This document shows positions 37,342-41,371 of a stretch of 41,371 nucleotides of DNA, piece by piece. The translations under genes and the position numbers were made by a program. The notes beneath the pieces were generated by a model, which searched no databases, was not told the origin of the DNA, and saw only the letters and a list, made by a program, of their open reading frames with translations. Location: the IMG/VR virus record IMGVR_UViG_3300020183_000176, positions 1-41,371 of that record; one strand, given 5' to 3'. Source of the DNA: a virus. Within the stretch, counting starts at the first letter, position 1, and each line of letters begins with the position of its first letter.

Positions 37342-39535
37342 ACCATATATAGAAGTACCTACATATGAAAATGGTAAATGGGATCTAACTACTTTTTATT
37401 CAAGAGAAGAGTTTAGAGACTTTATACTAAAAATATTCAAAGAACCTGGTAAGTACCAGTTTGATGAATCTTCTCAGATATTTAATGCTGAAGCTAGAAA
37501 GTACCAAACTCAAGGGTTTTATTGTCCTGCTCCGGTTAAGACCAAGGACTTTATTAACTACTGGGATGACCAGAAAATGAAGTGTAAGTACGGCATTATG
37601 GTCAAAAAAAAAGATAGTGTATGGTATATCAGTCGGGATTACTACATGTGGCTTAACTTTCTTCCTATCTATGACAAGGAGGAAAAAAAGTTTGACTTTG
37701 CCAAAGTAAGAGATGCTCAGTATCATATGGCTCTGTATGAGCAGTTAGCTGAGTTGAACTATAAACACTCAGCTATTTTAAAAAAACGTCAGATAGCTAG
37801 TTCATATTTTCATGCAGCCAAGTTGATCAATATGTTCTGGTTTGAAAATGGTGCTGTTCTTAAAATGGGAGCAAGTCTTAAAGATTATATTTCAGAGAAA
37901 GGTACCTGGCGAATGCTTACTGAGTATCGTACATTTCTTAATGAACATACTGCATGGTATAGACCAAGTGATCCGGATAAAGTATTTTCCTGGCAGCAGC
38001 GTATTAAAGTACGTATTGGGGGTAGGGATACTTTTAAAGGAAATAAATCTATTATTACAGGAACCTCTTTTGAAAAAGACCCGACAAATGGTGTCGGTGG
38101 TCCTTGTACTTACTTCTTTCATGAGGAAGCAGGTATTGCTCCAAAGATGGATCTTACCTATGAGTATATGAGACCTGCTATGCAGAGTGGTATGATTACT
38201 ACAGGTATGTTTATAGCTGCTGGGTCAGTGGGTGATCTTGATGCTTGTGAACCATTAAAGTTAATGGTACTTCAACCTGAAGCCAATGATATTTATGCTG
38301 TTGATTCTAATCTAATAGACAAAGATGGTACTTTAGGAAAGACTGGACTTTTTATACCTGAACAGTGGTCAATGCCTCCTTTTATAGATGAGTATGGTAA
38401 CTCTAAAGTAGAAGAAGCTTTGGCTGCAATCATAGAAGAACGTATTAGATGGAAACGTGATCTTACTCCTGAACAGTATCAGTTAAGGATATCACAGAAG
38501 CCAACCAATATAGAAGAAGCTTTTGCTACTAGAAAAGAGTCTGTATTCCCTCCTCACCTAGTGTCAAAGCAGATTCAGCGTATTCAGGATAAAGAATACC
38601 CAGTAGAATACCTAGAATTATCCAGAAATGCTGAAGGTAAGATTATAGATAAACCTTCTAGGAAGATTCCTATTATGGAATTTCCTATCTCTAAAAAGAC
38701 AGAGGACAAAGAAGGAGTTATTTGTATCTATGAAAGACCTGTTAAAGATCCTCAGTTTGGAATGTATTATGCATCTGTTGACCCTGTAGGAGAAGGTAAG
38801 ACTACAACTTCAGAGTCTCTTTGTGCTATATATGTTTACAAAAACCCGGTGGAAGTTATAAAAGATGAAGGCAACGGTAAGGTAACTAATGTTATTGAGA
38901 GGGACAGTATAGTGGCATCCTGGTGTGGTAGGTTTGATGATCTGAACAAAACACATGAACGTCTGGAGATGATTATAGAATGGTACAATGCCTGGACCGT
39001 GGTAGAGAACAATGTGGCTTTATTTATCCAGTACATGATCAGTAAGAAAAAGCAGCGTTATCTGGTACCAAAAGACATGATCCTATTCTTAAAAGACATT
39101 GGAGCTAACAGAAACGTATTCCAAGAATATGGCTGGAAGAACGTAGGTACTCTCTTTAAAGGCACTATTTTATCATACGGTATAGAATTTCTTAAAGAAG
39201 AGCTGGATCATGAGACCAAAGCTGACGGAGAGATTTTAAAGACTATTTATGGAGTAGAACGTATTCCGGATATTATGCTCCTAAAAGAGATGCAAGCATA
39301 CCAGGAAGGCATTAACGTTGACCGGTTGGTGGCATTTTGCTCTTTGGTAGCCTTTGCTAAAGTCCAGCAATCCAACCGCGGATTGGCTAAACGTGTAGAG
39401 GTTACAGAACAAAAGTTGGATAACTCCCAGAAATTTAGTAAATTAAATTGGAGCCCCTTTAGACATTTGGGTGGCTCTAAAAGGGGTTCTAATAGTATGA
39501 AACCACCTAGATCACCTTTTAAAAATATACAATGA
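37328..39535 (+). CDS. terL: Terminase large subunit (TerL), crAss-like
   Basis: A 735-aa two-domain terminase. N-terminal ATPase: crAss-like SRDYYMWLNFLPIYDKEE (102-119), a degenerate Walker A around LKKRQIASSY (151-160) and Walker B TYFFHEEAG (261-269) with Glu266/267. C-terminal nuclease: YYASVDPVGEG with Asp485, then further acids. It cuts the concatemer and drives DNA into the capsid. TAG lies directly upstream in frame and the next ATG is at residue 83, so the start is the TTG at 37328. A 30-aa ORF and the portal follow. Confidence 0.93.
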   Translation: MAKNKPYIEVPTYENGKWDLTTFYSREEFRDFILKIFKEPGKYQFDESSQIFNAEARKYQTQGFYCPAPVKTKDFINYWDDQKMKCKYGIMVKKKDSVWYISRDYYMWLNFLPIYDKEEKKFDFAKVRDAQYHMALYEQLAELNYKHSAILKKRQIASSYFHAAKLINMFWFENGAVLKMGASLKDYISEKGTWRMLTEYRTFLNEHTAWYRPSDPDKVFSWQQRIKVRIGGRDTFKGNKSIITGTSFEKDPTNGVGGPCTYFFHEEAGIAPKMDLTYEYMRPAMQSGMITTGMFIAAGSVGDLDACEPLKLMVLQPEANDIYAVDSNLIDKDGTLGKTGLFIPEQWSMPPFIDEYGNSKVEEALAAIIEERIRWKRDLTPEQYQLRISQKPTNIEEAFATRKESVFPPHLVSKQIQRIQDKEYPVEYLELSRNAEGKIIDKPSRKIPIMEFPISKKTEDKEGVICIYERPVKDPQFGMYYASVDPVGEGKTTTSESLCAIYVYKNPVEVIKDEGNGKVTNVIERDSIVASWCGRFDDLNKTHERLEMIIEWYNAWTVVENNVALFIQYMISKKKQRYLVPKDMILFLKDIGANRNVFQEYGWKNVGTLFKGTILSYGIEFLKEELDHETKADGEILKTIYGVERIPDIMLLKEMQAYQEGINVDRLVAFCSLVAFAKVQQSNRGLAKRVEVTEQKLDNSQKFSKLNWSPFRHLGGSKRGSNSMKPPRSPFKNIQ

Positions 39536-39624
39536 TATCTTACAGCATACTTCCTGAACAAATAGTATTTATAACTACTAATACATATGGAGTAGAAATA
39601 GTCTATAAATACATAACTAATTAA
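39532..39624 (+). CDS. Micro-ORF between terminase and portal (30 aa)
   Basis: ATG overlaps the terminase stop (ATGA). The product is MISYSILPEQIVFITTNTYG, ending IVYKYITN. It fills the gap to the portal gene, six bases downstream. Coupling supports it, but its length is minimal. Confidence 0.4.
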   Translation: MISYSILPEQIVFITTNTYGVEIVYKYITN

Positions 39625-39629
39625 TTATC

Positions 39630-41371
39630 ATGCAGATATATAACGCTCTAGATCTAAAGGCTGGTAAGAAGGCCGAATATAACAAGATGGGTACTCTTAC
39701 CCAGCCTATCCAGTTTTTACCTGAGAAAGAAAAAGACGAAGAATGGAGAGCGTGGAACCTAGATTGGTTAGAGTTTCAGGGTATGAAGCAGCTTAGGCGT
39801 AACGCCCGCAGGCTGATGAAGAACTACAAGCTAGCTAAAGGTATTATTGACAAGTCAGACTATATTGTAGAAGAGGATAACGAAATGGCAGATTTGATAG
39901 ATACTCTTACTAAAGAGGATGTATCAGCACTTGAGTTAAAGTTTTATCCTATTATTCCAAATGTAATCAATGTGTTATGCAATGAGTTTTCTAAACGAAG
40001 CTCAAGAATAATGTTTAAAGCAGTAGACGATATTTCTTACAACGAGATGTTAGAAGAAAAAAGGTCTATGATTGAAAATATATTGCTAGAAGATGCGGAG
40101 CGTAAGATGATGTTAGAAATGATATCAGCTGGTATTGAACTTGATAGTGAGGAAATACAAAAAGCAAATAGTCCTGATAATCTTAAAAAGCTTCCAGAAA
40201 TAGAGTCTTTTTTTAGAAAGGACTATCGTTCAATGATTGAGGAGTGGGCTACACATCAAATGAGTGTAGATGAAGAAAAATTTAAGATGCAAGAACTTGA
40301 AGAGCGTGCCTTTCGTGACATGCTTATTACAGATCGTGAGTTCTGGCATTTTCGTATGATGGAGGATGATTATGAGCTAGAGCTTTGGAATCCTCTTCTA
40401 ACTTTTTATCATAAGTCTCCAGACGTCAGGTATATAAGTCAGGGTAATTGGGTTGGTAAGATGGATCTTATGTCTGTATCAGACGTGATTGATAAGTATG
40501 GTTGGATGATGACTCAGGAACAACTAGAAGCTTTAGAAGCTATCTATCCTGTACGTTCTGCTGGTTATGCAATACAAGGGTATCAAAATGATGGAACTTA
40601 TTATGATCCGACTCGTTCACATGAGTGGAATACTCAAATGCCATCCCTGGCTTATAGACAATTTACTTCTGTTTATGACGCTCAGTTTGGTACAGGTGAT
40701 ATAGTAGAGTGGATATTATCTGACTCAGAAGACACCGTTGATTTTGGCAAAAGTCACATGCTAAGAGTTTCTACTATTTATTGGAAGTCTCAACGTAAAG
40801 TAGGGCATCTTACTAAAATCACAGATGAGGGGGAAGTAATTCAAGAGATAGTCAGTGATATTTATAAAGTTGTAGATAAACCTATTTATAACACAACGAT
40901 TTATAAAGAAAAGTCAAAAGATAATTTAATATACGGAGAACACATTGACTGGATTTGGATTAACGAAACATGGGGAGGTATTAAGATTGGACCAAATCGT
41001 CCGGCTTTTTGGGGTATGAACAATCCCGGTGGTATTAATCCTATTTATTTAGGACTTAATGGCGGTAAACCAGGAAAAATCCCATTCCAGTTTAAAGGAG
41101 ATGCTACACTTTATGGCTGTAAGCTTCCGGTGGAAGGTGCTGTATTTGGTGATAGAAACACCCGCAGTATTTCATTGGTTGATCTTATGAAACCATACCA
41201 GATAGGTTATAATATCGTGAATAACCAAATAGCTGACATCTTAGTTGATGAGCTAGGCACGGTTATCATGCTGGACCAGAACGCTTTGCCTCGTCACTCA
41301 TTGGGAGAAGACTGGGGTAAAAATAATCTGGCCAAAGCCTATGTGGCTATGAAGAACTTTCAGATGTTGCC
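39630..41371 (+). CDS. Portal protein, crAss-like, cut by window end
   Basis: Open frame from ATG 39630 for 580 codons to the end. Starts MQIYNALDLKAGKKAEYNKM. The middle has a helical block with many Glu (IPNVINVLCNEFSKRSSRIM, EEKRSMIENILLEDAERKMM). Later come FWHFRMMEDDYELELWNPLL and, near the cut, KPYQIGYNIVNNQIADILVD, all like crAss-like portal proteins. Position right after TerL is canonical. It forms the dodecameric ring through which DNA enters. The C-terminus is missing. Confidence 0.85.
   Translation, partial: MQIYNALDLKAGKKAEYNKMGTLTQPIQFLPEKEKDEEWRAWNLDWLEFQGMKQLRRNARRLMKNYKLAKGIIDKSDYIVEEDNEMADLIDTLTKEDVSALELKFYPIIPNVINVLCNEFSKRSSRIMFKAVDDISYNEMLEEKRSMIENILLEDAERKMMLEMISAGIELDSEEIQKANSPDNLKKLPEIESFFRKDYRSMIEEWATHQMSVDEEKFKMQELEERAFRDMLITDREFWHFRMMEDDYELELWNPLLTFYHKSPDVRYISQGNWVGKMDLMSVSDVIDKYGWMMTQEQLEALEAIYPVRSAGYAIQGYQNDGTYYDPTRSHEWNTQMPSLAYRQFTSVYDAQFGTGDIVEWILSDSEDTVDFGKSHMLRVSTIYWKSQRKVGHLTKITDEGEVIQEIVSDIYKVVDKPIYNTTIYKEKSKDNLIYGEHIDWIWINETWGGIKIGPNRPAFWGMNNPGGINPIYLGLNGGKPGKIPFQFKGDATLYGCKLPVEGAVFGDRNTRSISLVDLMKPYQIGYNIVNNQIADILVDELGTVIMLDQNALPRHSLGEDWGKNNLAKAYVAMKNFQML

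Noticed and set aside
1-41371. CRISPR array
   Set aside because: No regularly spaced direct repeats of CRISPR length were seen; repeats present are isolated pairs.
1-41371. Stop-codon reassignment (TAG to Gln) as in some crAss-like phages
   Set aside because: TAG ends several genes at natural positions (for example the CsgG-like and HNH genes), with no in-frame TAG inside conserved domains.

Overview
The window looks like part of a tailed-phage genome infecting a Bacteroidota host, most likely a crAss-like (Crassvirales-type) phage. The reasons are internal. A large terminase with the aromatic N-terminal block seen in crAss-like TerL is followed directly by a long crAss-like portal. An IHF/HU-like protein, a PD-(D/E)XK nuclease, an SF2 helicase and a family-1 uracil-DNA glycosylase are also present. 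Starts follow A/T-rich leaders without clear Shine-Dalgarno sequences, and a few TAnnTTTG-type -7 promoter elements are visible. TAA, TAG and TGA all terminate genes, so there is no sign of stop-codon reassignment. No integrase or reverse transcriptase is visible.

Layout. (1) 1-796, minus: end of an early operon, with a partial unknown gene and a protein made essentially of DnaA domain IV. (2) 908-10519, plus: holin-like and membrane-anchored proteins and a GH19 endolysin, then a run of exported proteins. These are two CsgG-related proteins, a 633-aa dockerin/cohesin-like protein ending in a type IX secretion (T9SS) sorting domain, an outer-membrane barrel protein and a C-type lectin. (3) 10575-14460, minus: a MoxR-type AAA+ ATPase with a vWA partner and small companions. 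(4) 14487-31727, minus: DNA metabolism genes (UDG, helicase, HNH, MazG-like), many small hypothetical and membrane proteins, a PcfJ-like protein and an exported archaemetzincin protease. Here genes alternate with intrinsic terminators and with long, highly structured, apparently non-coding stretches. One of these is a complete tmRNA. Another, at 28215-29030, has about eight GNRA-capped hairpins and looks like a large ornate RNA. (5) 32006-41371, plus: winged-helix, IHF-like, PD-(D/E)XK, SET-domain, possible terminase-small-subunit, a class II tRNA-like gene, terminase and portal (cut by the window end).

How it fits together. The right arm is DNA processing and packaging, the central minus arm is early/takeover and RNA-based functions, and the left plus arm is lysis plus envelope modification. 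The most unusual content is the export cassette (T9SS cargo, CsgG-like pair, barrel, lectin), which implies a host that has T9SS and that the phage remodels its surface. The cluster of phage-encoded structured RNAs comes next: tmRNA, a GOLLD/ROOL-style large RNA and at least two unassigned RNAs. All functional calls rest on motif reading by eye; no database search was run.
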